Shown one piece after another: positions 35,719 to 45,268 of a stretch of DNA of 64,000 nt; position 1 is the first letter of the stretch, and each line of letters begins with the position of its first letter. Position numbers and translations under genes: made by a program. The stretch is from the NCBI RefSeq assembly GCF_000158175.1, contig NZ_DS999411.1, positions 1,026,596 through 1,090,595 of the forward strand, written 5' to 3'. The notes under the pieces were generated by a model that was not told the DNA's origin, ran no database searches, and worked only from the letters and a program-made list of their open reading frames with translations. Source of the DNA: Luminiphilus syltensis NOR5-1B. GTDB taxonomy: Bacteria; Pseudomonadota; Gammaproteobacteria; Pseudomonadales; Halieaceae.

Positions 35719-37410
35719 ATGGAACGTGTTATGAGCCACGCAGTGACGTTTAATCACAACAAATATCGCCCCTTCACGCCGGTATCGAAGCCGGATCGAC
35801 GGTGGCCGGATCAGGCCATCACCACCGCACCTGACTGGTGTAGTGTCGATCTGCGCGATGGCAACCAGGCCCTGGTCGAGCCCATGAATGCCCAGCAGAA
35901 ACTGCGTCTTTGGGATTTGTTACTGTCGGTGGGTTTTAAGCAAATCGAGGTGGGTTTCCCCTCGGCGTCCAGCCACGACTTCGCCTTTCTGCGACAATTG
36001 ATCGAGGAAGATCGGATTCCTGAAGATGTCACGGTTCAGGTACTGACGCAGGCTCGTGCGGATTTGATAGGGCGTACTTTTGAGGCCCTCAAAGGTGTCC
36101 GGCGCGCTGTGGTGCACTTTTACAATTCCACGTCGACGGTCCAGCGCCGAGATGTGTTTAAGCTTGACCGTGAAGGCATCAAGCGCATCGCCGTCGAGGG
36201 GGCGCGATTGGTAAAAGCCGAGGCGGCTCAACATCCAGAGACCGAATGGGTGTTTGAATATAGTCCCGAGAGTTTTACCGGCACCGAACTGGATTTTGCG
36301 GTTGAGGTCTGCGATGCCGTCAACAGTGTGCTGGAGCCGACCCCGGAGAACCCCGTAATCATCAATCTACCCGCTACCGTAGAGATGAGCACACCCAATG
36401 TCTATGCGGATCAGATCGAATGGTTCTGCGATCACGTTACCCATCGCGAGGCGATCAAGATTTCGCTGCATACCCACAATGACCGTGGCTGTGCCGTAGC
36501 GGCCGCTGAGTTAGGCGTTATGGCGGGTGCCGATCGTATTGAAGGCACGCTCATGGGCAATGGAGAGCGGACAGGCAACATGGACATCATCACCATGGCG
36601 ATGAACCTGTACAGCCAGGGTGTGGACCCCAAACTCGACTTCGGACGGATGGACGAAGTGATCGCCGTGACGCGGGAGTGTACCCAGTTACCGGTACACC
36701 CCCGCCACCCCTATGCGGGTGAACTGGTCTTTACCGCGTTCTCCGGCAGCCATCAGGATGCCATCAATAAATGCCTCGCGCGGCGATCGCCCGACGAGCC
36801 CTGGGACGTTGCTTATCTGCCGATCGACCCCGCTGATATTGGTAGAAACTATCAGGAGGTCATTCGCATCAACAGCCAGTCGGGGAAAGGCGGCGTTGCC
36901 TATGTGCTTCAGCGTGACTATGGCCTCGAATTACCACGGTGGCTGCAGGTTGATTTCAGTGCTGCCGTTCAGGGACTCGCCGAGTCCAGCGAGTCGGAGG
37001 TGGGCTCTGAGGCTATTTACCAGCTGTTCACGGATACTTATCTGAACAGCCGTAATGGATGGTCCCTGGGCAACTATCAGTTGCAGCGCGAGGGCGAGGT
37101 CGATGCGTTGACAGTGACGCTCCACCACGGAGGTAAGGAGCTCACGGCCACCGGTCGTGGTAACGGCGTTGTCGATGCTTTTGTCGACGCGATGGAGTCC
37201 GTCATCAATACCCGGGTGGTTCTGGTCGAATACAGCGAGCATACATTGGGACAAAGCGCCGACGCAGAGGCGGTGTGCTATATCCAGCTGAATATTGACG
37301 GCGAACGCCCCTGTGGCGTCGGTCGGAGCAACGATATTGTTCATGCATCGCTGGCGGCTATTCTCTCAGCACTCGATGGCAGCGGTATAGCCATGACAAA
37401 AGCAGCCTGA
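35719..37410 (+). CDS. leuA: 2-isopropylmalate synthase
   Basis: 563 aa, the long (type 2) form. First step of leucine synthesis: acetyl-CoA plus 2-oxoisovalerate. HMGL-like TIM barrel with CSVDLRDGNQAL (metal Asp and catalytic Arg), VGFPSASSHDF, ISLHTHNDRGCAVAAAELG with the HxH metal ligands, and GTLMGNGERTGN. C-terminal LeuA dimer/regulatory domain (about residues 430-560) that senses leucine. ATG 35719, or ATG 35731, where MSHAVTFNHNKYRPF is a normal N-terminus; neither has a strong RBS. Divergent from an Lrp-type regulator. Confidence 0.96.
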   Translation: MERVMSHAVTFNHNKYRPFTPVSKPDRRWPDQAITTAPDWCSVDLRDGNQALVEPMNAQQKLRLWDLLLSVGFKQIEVGFPSASSHDFAFLRQLIEEDRIPEDVTVQVLTQARADLIGRTFEALKGVRRAVVHFYNSTSTVQRRDVFKLDREGIKRIAVEGARLVKAEAAQHPETEWVFEYSPESFTGTELDFAVEVCDAVNSVLEPTPENPVIINLPATVEMSTPNVYADQIEWFCDHVTHREAIKISLHTHNDRGCAVAAAELGVMAGADRIEGTLMGNGERTGNMDIITMAMNLYSQGVDPKLDFGRMDEVIAVTRECTQLPVHPRHPYAGELVFTAFSGSHQDAINKCLARRSPDEPWDVAYLPIDPADIGRNYQEVIRINSQSGKGGVAYVLQRDYGLELPRWLQVDFSAAVQGLAESSESEVGSEAIYQLFTDTYLNSRNGWSLGNYQLQREGEVDALTVTLHHGGKELTATGRGNGVVDAFVDAMESVINTRVVLVEYSEHTLGQSADAEAVCYIQLNIDGERPCGVGRSNDIVHASLAAILSALDGSGIAMTKAA

Positions 37411-37490
37411 GGGCTCTCCAAACGGTGCCCGTACCGGGAACCTGTGTAACAATAGACTGACTTCTACTGCCGACAGGCCAGCCCGGTGCC

Positions 37491-38627
37491 ATGGCCCTAG
37501 ATAACCAAGAAAAATCGCTATACAACTCCAGCCGCATTCGCGGTTGGCGCGATATCGTGCGGCTGCTGGTCTACAGCGACTTGTTTGGCGCGCCCGACGA
37601 TCTCGATTTTTCCCGCGGCACGAGGCGATCTGTCATTTACGGCTTGATGCTGCTGCTAATGCTGTTTTCAGTGGTCGCCGTGGTTGTGGAAGATCTGCTT
37701 ATCGGTCCGCAGCCCTGGATATCTGGACCAGGCGTCCTCGCGGTTGTTGCCATTTCGGTGACCGGCATCCATCTGCGGCTGACCGGGAGGATCCTCCTGC
37801 CGCCGGTAATAACACTATCTATTACCTTCTTCGTGGTACTGGCCGCGATCGGTATAGGTCGATCACACAACACCTTCCTGCTGTTTCCGATGATGATTGC
37901 TCTCGCCGGGCTGCTGCCCACGATGCTGGCGTGGCTGATGGGGCTGGGTATTCTCGCTTCGCTGATGTGGATCCGACAGCCGAATTCCGATGTAATGGAG
38001 CTGTCCATAATGGCAACCCTGGTGGCGACCTGGGTGTTATCTCTTGGCCTCATGCGATTGATAGCGCAACAAACCGATGAACTCGCGGACCTGGCACTCA
38101 CCGACCCACTGACCGGGGCTCTGAATCGCCGGTACCTGAAACCCCAAACCGAACGCAATATCGCTGATTATCGGCGATATTCCCGTTTATCCACCCTTGT
38201 GATGATTGATATCGATCATTTTAAGGCCATTAACGATACCCTTGGACACAGTGAGGGGGATCGCGCATTACAGAACCTGGTTACCCTCGTGGAGAAACGA
38301 ATTCGCGGGGTAGATATGCTATACCGCCTTGGTGGGGAGGAGTTTGTCATCATGTTGGCGGAGACGGGAACCTCATCGGCGACCCGCGTTGCCGAAGAGC
38401 TTCGTGTCAGGATCTCTGAAATGAGCAGTGATGAGCCGTCCAAACGGTTCACTGTCAGTATGGGGGTGTGTGACGTAACGGTGGCGACATCGGCTGAAGA
38501 CTGGCTGAGACAGCTTGATGAGGCGCTTTATCGCGCCAAAGACAGGGGACGGAACTGTGTTGAGGTGGTTCCCAGCGCTATGCCGCAACAAACGCAGATT
38601 GCCGAGCGTATTCCGGTCTGGCGCTAG
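37491..38627 (+). CDS. Membrane diguanylate cyclase (GGDEF domain)
   Basis: 378 aa. N-terminal half with about six hydrophobic helices (residues about 45-195). The C-terminal GGDEF domain runs from about residue 205: LADLALTDPLTGALNRRYL, MIDIDHFKAINDTLGHSEGDRAL and RLGGEEFVIMLAE with an intact GGEEF active site. RGVD five residues before GGEEF matches the RxxD product-inhibition site. It should therefore make c-di-GMP with feedback control. The sensory half is not a domain I can name. The 3' end overlaps the next gene by 71 nt in another frame. Confidence 0.93.
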   Translation: MALDNQEKSLYNSSRIRGWRDIVRLLVYSDLFGAPDDLDFSRGTRRSVIYGLMLLLMLFSVVAVVVEDLLIGPQPWISGPGVLAVVAISVTGIHLRLTGRILLPPVITLSITFFVVLAAIGIGRSHNTFLLFPMMIALAGLLPTMLAWLMGLGILASLMWIRQPNSDVMELSIMATLVATWVLSLGLMRLIAQQTDELADLALTDPLTGALNRRYLKPQTERNIADYRRYSRLSTLVMIDIDHFKAINDTLGHSEGDRALQNLVTLVEKRIRGVDMLYRLGGEEFVIMLAETGTSSATRVAEELRVRISEMSSDEPSKRFTVSMGVCDVTVATSAEDWLRQLDEALYRAKDRGRNCVEVVPSAMPQQTQIAERIPVWR

Positions 38628-39462
38628 CCGGCTTGCTTTACTGCTAATCCTCGCTCTTGGGGTGGGGTGCAGCAGTACGCAGTTTATTTATAACCGTCTC
38701 GATACGCTGATTCGGTGGTCAGTCGACGATTACATCGATCTTGATCGAGATCAGCAGCAGGTGTTTGACGATCAGCTCGACACGCTGTTGCTGTGGCACC
38801 GGCGGGAGGAGTTACCCCGTTATGATGCCCTGCTCAGCAGGCTTGATGACGCGCTTCTTGATGGGGCGATTGATGTGCGCACCGGGGCCGATATCTATGA
38901 TGGTCTCAGTGATGCTCTGGTTCGCTTTCGACAGCGATCGGTCGATTTCATGGTGGGCTTTGGCACTGAAGTCAGCCAGCAACAGCGACTCGAATTTGTC
39001 GCACATCTGCTCGAGCGGCAGGTTGAGCTGGAGGAGGAGTTATTATCGCGGACTATCGAAGAGTACCGCGATGAGGCCCATGAGCGGTTCGAAGACAATC
39101 TCAACGATTACCTCGGACCATTGTCTGAGGCCCAGAGCCGCCTCATAGCATCGGCGGTTGAGCAGCTCGTTAGAATCGATGAGCCCTGGCTTGTGGATCG
39201 ACGTCGCTGGATCGAGGAGATGGATGACATCCTCAGGGCGCGTGAAAGCGCCTGGCAAGCGCCGGTGCGCTCACTGATCGCGGCCCGCTTCGATGAGCGG
39301 CAGCCCGCGTACGCCGCCGCGATAGAGGCCAATACCCTGGTCGGCTGGGAGGCGGTGCGGCAGGTGGTTAATCTGCGCAGCGAGCGACAGGACCGGCGGC
39401 TAAAAAAGAAGATTACGGATTTTCGTGAGGATATTACCGTACTGGTTGAGCGCGAGATCTAG
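38557..39462 (+). CDS. Putative lipoprotein (DUF6279-like)
   Basis: About 301 aa. The GTG at 38557 is chosen since AGGGGA sits 7 nt upstream; the frame is open from 38515 (ATG). The product then has an unusually long basic n-region (MLRWFPALCRNKRRLPSVFR), a hydrophobic core (LALLLILALGVGC) and a lipobox-like GVGC. After it comes an Arg/Asp/Glu-rich, almost wholly helical domain (YNRLDTLIRWSVDDYIDLDRDQQ), which matches lipoproteins of this uncharacterised family in marine gammaproteobacteria. It begins inside the diguanylate cyclase gene, so the pair is probably co-translated. Confidence 0.75.
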   Translation: MLRWFPALCRNKRRLPSVFRSGASRLALLLILALGVGCSSTQFIYNRLDTLIRWSVDDYIDLDRDQQQVFDDQLDTLLLWHRREELPRYDALLSRLDDALLDGAIDVRTGADIYDGLSDALVRFRQRSVDFMVGFGTEVSQQQRLEFVAHLLERQVELEEELLSRTIEEYRDEAHERFEDNLNDYLGPLSEAQSRLIASAVEQLVRIDEPWLVDRRRWIEEMDDILRARESAWQAPVRSLIAARFDERQPAYAAAIEANTLVGWEAVRQVVNLRSERQDRRLKKKITDFREDITVLVEREI

Positions 39463-39489
39463 ACGAAGTCGATTTGCCTGAGATCGGCC

Positions 39490-40794
39490 TCAATTTAGCG
39501 CTTTTACCAACACCTTTGAGTTGCGTTGCAGGTTGTAGAGCGTCTGTTTTTTATCCGGTAACAGCGATAGTGACGCAGGCGCAAAGCCCTGTTCAACAAA
39601 CCAGTGTGTGGTTTGTGTTGTCAGCACAAAGAGCTCGGTCAACTGCTGGGCTTTGGCTTCGGCCTCGAGGGTCTCAAGCAAACGTTGACCCCGTTGACCA
39701 CCGCGATACCCGGGATCAATCGCAATGCAGGCAATCTCCCCCTGACCGGTATCCGGGAAGGTGTAGAGCGCCGCGCAGGCAATAATGCGGCCGTCCCGTT
39801 CCAGCACGCGAAAACGGGGAATTTCCTGCTCGAGTCGTTCTCTTGAGCGACGCACCAGTACACCCTTGTCCTCCAGGGGCCTCACCAGCTCGAGAACGCC
39901 CGCGATATCGTCGGCGGTTGCCGGGCGACAGCGCTCAAACGCCTCCTCGCTGATAAGCGTGCCCGCACCATCGTGGGTGAATAACTCTTCAATCAGTACT
40001 CCGTCTTCATTGTGATTGAGGATATGCGCCCTCGGAACACCCTGCTCGCAGGCCAGGCAGGCGGCGTCTCGAAGCACCGCCTGATGGGGGTCAACGGGAT
40101 TGTGCGATCTCGCCTCGGAAACCGTGCATTGTGCAATGAGGTCGCCGCTCTCGGACAACAGTCCGCGATGGCTATCGAGGAGGATCAACTTATCCGCGCG
40201 AATACTGATCGCTGCTGCAGTGGCTAATTCGTCCGAGCTGAGATTGAAGATTTCCCCCGTGGGGGAAAACCCCATTGGCGACAGCAACACAATGCCTTCC
40301 TGATCAAGGGCGCTAATAACCCCGGCGGCGTCGATTCTGCGGACTGCACCGGTGTATTGAAAGTCGATGCCGTCAACCACGCCGAGTGGCCGGGCTGTCA
40401 CGAAGTTGCCGCTGATCACCCGAAGCCGGGATCCGCGCATCGGAGAATCGGGTAGCCCCATAGATAACCGCGTCTCCAACTGCAGACGCTGGGTGGCGGT
40501 CACTTCGGTAACGACATCAAGAATAGAGGAGTCCGTTATCCGAATACCGCTGTGAAGGTGACTCTCGATACCCCGGGATTCAAGCTTGGACTCGATAGCC
40601 GCGCGGGTGGCCGGAACCAGAACCAGTCTAATTCCCAGTGTATGCAGCAGTGTGAAATCATGGATCAGGTGCGTGAGGTGAGGCTCAGCCAGAGCGCCAT
40701 TGCCCAGATAGACGACAAAAGTCCGACCCCGATGAGCCTTCATATAGGGCACGGTATGTCTGAACCAGTCGATGGTGGGGCGATTCAAGCTCAC
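39490..40794 (-). CDS. argA: Amino-acid N-acetyltransferase (N-acetylglutamate synthase)
   Basis: 434 aa. First enzyme of arginine synthesis. N-terminal amino acid kinase-like domain (about residues 15-280; FVVYLGNGAL, SPMGFSPTGEIFNLS) that binds arginine, and C-terminal GNAT domain (about 295-434) with the acetyl-CoA loop YRGGQRGQRLLETLE. Classical bacterial ArgA architecture. Follows argE on the minus strand with a 78-nt gap and is convergent with the lipoprotein gene. Confidence 0.95.
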   Translation of the reverse strand: MSLNRPTIDWFRHTVPYMKAHRGRTFVVYLGNGALAEPHLTHLIHDFTLLHTLGIRLVLVPATRAAIESKLESRGIESHLHSGIRITDSSILDVVTEVTATQRLQLETRLSMGLPDSPMRGSRLRVISGNFVTARPLGVVDGIDFQYTGAVRRIDAAGVISALDQEGIVLLSPMGFSPTGEIFNLSSDELATAAAISIRADKLILLDSHRGLLSESGDLIAQCTVSEARSHNPVDPHQAVLRDAACLACEQGVPRAHILNHNEDGVLIEELFTHDGAGTLISEEAFERCRPATADDIAGVLELVRPLEDKGVLVRRSRERLEQEIPRFRVLERDGRIIACAALYTFPDTGQGEIACIAIDPGYRGGQRGQRLLETLEAEAKAQQLTELFVLTTQTTHWFVEQGFAPASLSLLPDKKQTLYNLQRNSKVLVKALN

Positions 40795-40872
40795 GTGGGA
40801 AATCCGGATGCGTTTATCGGTAAACAGCAGGGTAATACAAAGCCACTGCCGGCGTAACGCGCTATTCTAACC

Positions 40873-42033
40873 TCAATGACTCAGGCAGTAGCGTTGAATC
40901 AGATTTTTGAGAACATCGATGCAGGGTTGTATCTGAGAAAGTTCGAGGCGCTCATCCGGCTGGTGGGCCACATCGATAGAGCCGGGGCCCAGCACCAGTG
41001 TCTGCAGACCCAGCCGCTGCAAAAAGGGTGCTTCGGTGGCGAAATTGACGCCCTCCGCCCCACAGCCCGTGACTTGCGTTGCGATTTTTGACAGGCGGGA
41101 GTCCTCGGGTTCTTCGAAAGCGTCCACCGGCTCAATCAGTCGGCGCATGTTGACCTTGATGCCCCGTTCGAGCGACAGATTCTGGATACGTTGCTGCAGC
41201 TCGGATTCCACCGTGCTGAAGTCGAGCCCGGGCACCAGCCTGACATCGAAGTGCAAGGCCATAGAGCCACAGATTCGGTTGGGGCTGTCACCCCCGTGCA
41301 GGCAGCCGAAATTCAGGGTCGGCTTGGGCACGTGTAACAACGCGCAGTGATAGCGTTGCGCGATCTCGATGCGGTACTCATCCAGCAGTTTCAGCACGGC
41401 GGGCAAGGCATCGATAACATTATGCCCGAGTGCTGGATTGGACGAGTGCCCGCTGCGGCCCTGGAGCTCAATCGCCTGCATCATAATGCCTTTATTCAAT
41501 CGAATCGGTTTCAGGCCGGTCGGTTCGCCAATGACGGCGGCCTCGGCGCCCGCGATGTCTTCAAGGGCCAGGTTTCTGGCGCCTCCCATGGTGCTTTCCT
41601 CGTCGGCGGTGCCCAGAATGTAGAGCGGTGCGGTCATTGCGTTGGGATCGAGACCCTCGCTGGCGGCCAGCGCCAGTGCAAAAAAGCTTTTCATATCGGC
41701 GCTACCGAGACCATACAGGGCGCCATCGCGCTCGGTAAGCTGCAACGGATTGCTGTGCCAGCGACCCTCATCAAAGGGAACCGTGTCGGTGTGACCCGAA
41801 AGCACAAGACCACCGCGTGTCCTGGGGCCGAGCCGGGCGACCAGATTGGCTTTATTGTCGTCTCCGGGGAGAGGTAGCACATCGACCGTAAAGCCCGCCG
41901 TCTCGCAAAGTTTCGAGAGCTGCGCAATGACAGCGCTGTTGCTGCTATCCCATGCCGGGTCGGTAGAGCTGACGGAATACGCTTCCACGAGCCCCTTGAT
42001 GGCGCTGACTACGGATTGTTCAGAGGTAGGCAT
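40873..42033 (-). CDS. argE: Acetylornithine deacetylase
   Basis: About 386 aa M20 family zinc peptidase fold. It releases acetate from N-acetylornithine. Metal and catalytic motifs: LSGHTDTVPFDEGRW, GLGSADMKSFFAL, GTADEESTMGGA (catalytic Glu pair) and VIGEPTGLKPIRLNKG. The central dimerisation domain begins near residue 180 (GRSGHSSNPALGHN). ATG 42033 gives the family N-terminus; the open frame reaches 42201 but overlaps pit and has no conserved residues. Lies between pit and argA. Confidence 0.94.
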   Translation of the reverse strand: MPTSEQSVVSAIKGLVEAYSVSSTDPAWDSSNSAVIAQLSKLCETAGFTVDVLPLPGDDNKANLVARLGPRTRGGLVLSGHTDTVPFDEGRWHSNPLQLTERDGALYGLGSADMKSFFALALAASEGLDPNAMTAPLYILGTADEESTMGGARNLALEDIAGAEAAVIGEPTGLKPIRLNKGIMMQAIELQGRSGHSSNPALGHNVIDALPAVLKLLDEYRIEIAQRYHCALLHVPKPTLNFGCLHGGDSPNRICGSMALHFDVRLVPGLDFSTVESELQQRIQNLSLERGIKVNMRRLIEPVDAFEEPEDSRLSKIATQVTGCGAEGVNFATEAPFLQRLGLQTLVLGPGSIDVAHQPDERLELSQIQPCIDVLKNLIQRYCLSH

Positions 42034-42061
42034 AGGTGGGGTCAGCAGGCCGCAGCGGCGC

Positions 42062-43330
42062 CTAGCCGAAAATGCCCTGGAGCAGGTAGAAAAACACAAT
42101 GGCGAGTAGCGCCGCGATGGGTAAGGTGATGATCCAGGAGGCAAAAATCGATCGAATGATGCGCAGATCCACGGCGGCGATACCCCGTGCGAACCCGACA
42201 CCGAGCACGGCGCCTACGAGGGTATGCGTGGTGGAAATGGGCAATCCCGTGCCCGAGGCAAAGACCACCGTAGCGGCAGCACCGAGCTCGGCGGCAAAGC
42301 CGCGACTCGGGGTGAGTTCGGTGATTTTTTCACCAATGGTTTTCATCACCCGCCAGCCATAGGTCGCGAGTCCCGTCACGATTCCCACTGACCCCACCAG
42401 CAACACCCACCACGGCATAGCGGATGTGGCACCAATTTGCCCGCCGGACTCAATGGTTTGTACCACGGCGGCCAGCGGGCCGACCGCATTGGCGACATCA
42501 TTGGATCCGTGGGCAAACGCCATGGAGCAGGCCGTAAAGATCATCAGTGTGCCGAACACCTTTTCAATACCCACTTCACCCGAACTTCTGGCGGCGACCG
42601 CGCGCAGCAGCAGCGCCCCTATCAGTGCCACCACTACACCGGCCAGTGATGACAGGATTAGCGCATCCCCGTAACGGGAGCCGGTGCCGAGGTCGACATC
42701 GATACCCACGTGCTTCAGGCCCTTGACCAGTGTGACCATCGAGATCATAAAGCCAACCATCCACATATAGGCGGGAATGAGGCGCAGAGCCCGGGCAGCG
42801 GCGTCATCGTGATTCAGAATGAGTAGACGAACACTGGTAAACAGCAAAAACGCCAATGTCCCCGCGATAAGCGGTGAAACTACCCAACTCGCGGCGATGG
42901 TGCCTACCTGACCCCAGTTGACGGCATCCACCGACACCGCGACACAGGCAAAACCGACAATAGCGCCGACGATGGAATGTGTCGTCGAAACCGGCCAGCC
43001 TTTAAAGCTGGCGATCAATAGCCAGGTGGCGGCCGCCAGCAGTGCCGAAATCATCCCGTAAACGAATTGTTGGGGGGCTTCGGCAAAGAGCTCGGGGTCA
43101 ATAATCCCTTTGCGAATGGTAGAGGTCACCTCACCTCCGGCGAGAAAGGCACCGGCGAACTCGAAGATGGCCGCCACGAGAATGGCCTGCTTCAGCGTCA
43201 GCGCGCGGGCTCCCACCGAAGTACCCATGGCGTTGGCTACATCGTTGGCACCGATACCCCACGCCATATACAGGCCGAAAACACCGACGAGAATCAGCAG
43301 TAGCGTGCCGTGGTTTGCAATAATGTCCAT
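42062..43330 (-). CDS. PiT family inorganic phosphate transporter
   Basis: 422 aa with about ten transmembrane helices in two halves. Duplicate signature motifs are present: GIGANDVANAMGTSVG near residue 27 and AHGSNDVANAVGPLAA near residue 272. Imports phosphate, or metal-phosphate complexes, with protons. It starts the minus-strand run pit-argE-argA; the gap to argE is 28 nt. No convincing Pho box lies upstream. Confidence 0.95.
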   Translation of the reverse strand: MDIIANHGTLLLILVGVFGLYMAWGIGANDVANAMGTSVGARALTLKQAILVAAIFEFAGAFLAGGEVTSTIRKGIIDPELFAEAPQQFVYGMISALLAAATWLLIASFKGWPVSTTHSIVGAIVGFACVAVSVDAVNWGQVGTIAASWVVSPLIAGTLAFLLFTSVRLLILNHDDAAARALRLIPAYMWMVGFMISMVTLVKGLKHVGIDVDLGTGSRYGDALILSSLAGVVVALIGALLLRAVAARSSGEVGIEKVFGTLMIFTACSMAFAHGSNDVANAVGPLAAVVQTIESGGQIGATSAMPWWVLLVGSVGIVTGLATYGWRVMKTIGEKITELTPSRGFAAELGAAATVVFASGTGLPISTTHTLVGAVLGVGFARGIAAVDLRIIRSIFASWIITLPIAALLAIVFFYLLQGIFG

Positions 43331-43495
43331 CGGATCTCCGGATCGGGGACTCGGCCGGTGCGTTTATTACCTTGGCAGAACCGTGAAGCCGGTTTATACC
43401 GAAAAGTACTGCGGCACACAAAGGGTAGGTTATGAATGTGACAGCGCTATTGCGACATTGGGGACGCTGGCGGGCGTAGGCTTTACACTACGGGT

Positions 43496-45265
43496 ATGAC
43501 CGGTTTTATAACGCTACCCCCTGAGAGCAAGCTTGATGTCTTTTCCCTGGCGGAAGGGCTAACCCGAGCGGGCCGACTTTCGGCAAAGCATCTGGCGCAT
43601 TTGCGCGGCCGGGTGGGCCTGGCGCTGCACCCCCTGGTTTGGCTCGCCGAGCAAAAGCTCCCCGATGTGGCGAATCCGGGGCAGGTGCTCGATATGGACG
43701 CGCTTCTCGAGTTTGTGGGGGAGGATACCGGCCAGGAGGTCGTTGAGATTGACCCGCTAAAAGTGGATGTCGCTGCGGTGTCTGAGGTGATGTCGGAAGC
43801 CTTTGCGAAGCGCCACCAGATTCTGGCCGTCGCCGTGGATGCTGATGAGCTCGTCGTAGCCAGCGCCGAGCCTTTTGTGCAAGCTTGGGAGCGCGATCTC
43901 GAGCATGTGGTTCGCCGCTCGATTCGCCGGGTGCTGGCCGACCCGAGGGAAATCCACCGGCTGACGGCTGAGTTTTACAGCATGGCTGGCTCTGTGCGGG
44001 GTGCCCGTGGGATCACCGGCCTCGAATCCGACGGTGATGTTACCAACCTGGAGGCCATGCTCGATATTGGTGGTAAGGGTGAGCCCGACGCCAATGACCA
44101 GCACATCGTCAGCGTTGTTGACTGGTTGCTTCAGTATGCGTTCGAGCAGCGCGCGAGTGATATTCATATTGAGCCGCGTCGGGCCGTAAGTAATGTGCGG
44201 CTTCGTATCGATGGTGTCTTGCACAAAGTCTACGAACTGCCCGCGGCGGTGGGTGCTGCGGTAACCAGCCGTTTCAAAATTCTGGCGCGACTCGATGTGG
44301 CGGAAAAACGCCGGCCCCAGGATGGACGGATCAAGACCCGAACGCCCGATCGGAGCGAAGTCGAACTCCGCCTGTCTACCTTACCCACCGCATTCGGTGA
44401 GAAGCTGGTCATGCGGATATTTGATCCCGATGTTCTGCTGAAAAGTTTTTCCGCCCTGGGCCTCTGCGATAGCGACCTGGCGCGATGGGAACACATGATA
44501 AGCACCGGTACGGGCATTGTTTTGGTCACGGGACCCACGGGTTCGGGCAAGACGACGACGTTGTACTCGACCCTGCGGCGTCTGGCTGTTCCCGAGGTCA
44601 ACGTTTGTACGATTGAGGACCCGATTGAAATGGTGGAGCCCACGTTTAATCAGATGCAGGTGAACCACCAGATTGACCTCGACTTTGCGTCGGGTGTGCG
44701 AGCACTGATGCGACAGGACCCGGATATCATCATGGTCGGAGAGATTCGTGACCTGGAGACGGCTCACATGGCTGTCCAGGCCGCTTTAACGGGCCACCTG
44801 GTGCTGACTACGCTGCACACCAATGATTCCCCCGGGGCCATCTCGCGCCTCAATGAGCTCGGCGTCCCGGCGTTCCTCCTGCGGGCGACGGTGCGCGGAG
44901 TCATGTCCCAGCGCCTAGTCAGAAAGTTGTGCGCGCACTGCAAACAGGAGCAGCCTGTCGAGATTGAAGGATGGAAAGAGCTGGTGGCTGACGCGCTTCC
45001 GGCTCCCGAGCGTCTTTTTCGTCCCACGGGCTGCAAGCGCTGCCGCGATACGGGTTACTTTGGCCGCGAGGGCATTTACGAGGTCCTGGTCTCCGATGAT
45101 GAACTGCAGAGCCGAATCACTGAGGGACACTCGACCGCTGAGATTCGCCATGCGGCAATAAAGGGAGGCATGGTGCCGCTCCGGCTGGCAGGTGCTCAGA
45201 AAGTGTTGCGTGGAGAAACCACCGTGGAGGAGGTACTCCGCGTGGCTCCCGCAGTGGAGTTCTGA
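43496..45265 (+). CDS. GspE/PilB-type secretion ATPase, orphan copy
   Basis: 589 aa. N-terminal MshEN-like region (about 1-150), then N2 and C-terminal ATPase domains: VTGPTGSGKTTTLYSTL (Walker A), TIEDPIEMVEPTFNQMQV (Asp box), MRQDPDIIMVGEIRDLETA (Walker B) and LVLTTLHTNDSPGAISRL (His box). A zinc-binding C-x2-C...C-x2-C pair (CAHC, CKRC) lies near residues 480-515. This is the type II secretion/type IV pilus assembly ATPase family. No other pilus or secretion gene is near; its neighbour is glnE, 3 nt downstream. Substrate and system cannot be named from the window. Confidence 0.9.
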   Translation: MTGFITLPPESKLDVFSLAEGLTRAGRLSAKHLAHLRGRVGLALHPLVWLAEQKLPDVANPGQVLDMDALLEFVGEDTGQEVVEIDPLKVDVAAVSEVMSEAFAKRHQILAVAVDADELVVASAEPFVQAWERDLEHVVRRSIRRVLADPREIHRLTAEFYSMAGSVRGARGITGLESDGDVTNLEAMLDIGGKGEPDANDQHIVSVVDWLLQYAFEQRASDIHIEPRRAVSNVRLRIDGVLHKVYELPAAVGAAVTSRFKILARLDVAEKRRPQDGRIKTRTPDRSEVELRLSTLPTAFGEKLVMRIFDPDVLLKSFSALGLCDSDLARWEHMISTGTGIVLVTGPTGSGKTTTLYSTLRRLAVPEVNVCTIEDPIEMVEPTFNQMQVNHQIDLDFASGVRALMRQDPDIIMVGEIRDLETAHMAVQAALTGHLVLTTLHTNDSPGAISRLNELGVPAFLLRATVRGVMSQRLVRKLCAHCKQEQPVEIEGWKELVADALPAPERLFRPTGCKRCRDTGYFGREGIYEVLVSDDELQSRITEGHSTAEIRHAAIKGGMVPLRLAGAQKVLRGETTVEEVLRVAPAVEF

Positions 45266-45268
45266 TTC

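Noticed and set aside
43415-43446. Pho box upstream of the phosphate transporter
   Set aside because: Only one CTGTCA half-site is present on the minus strand; the second half at the required 11-nt spacing is missing.
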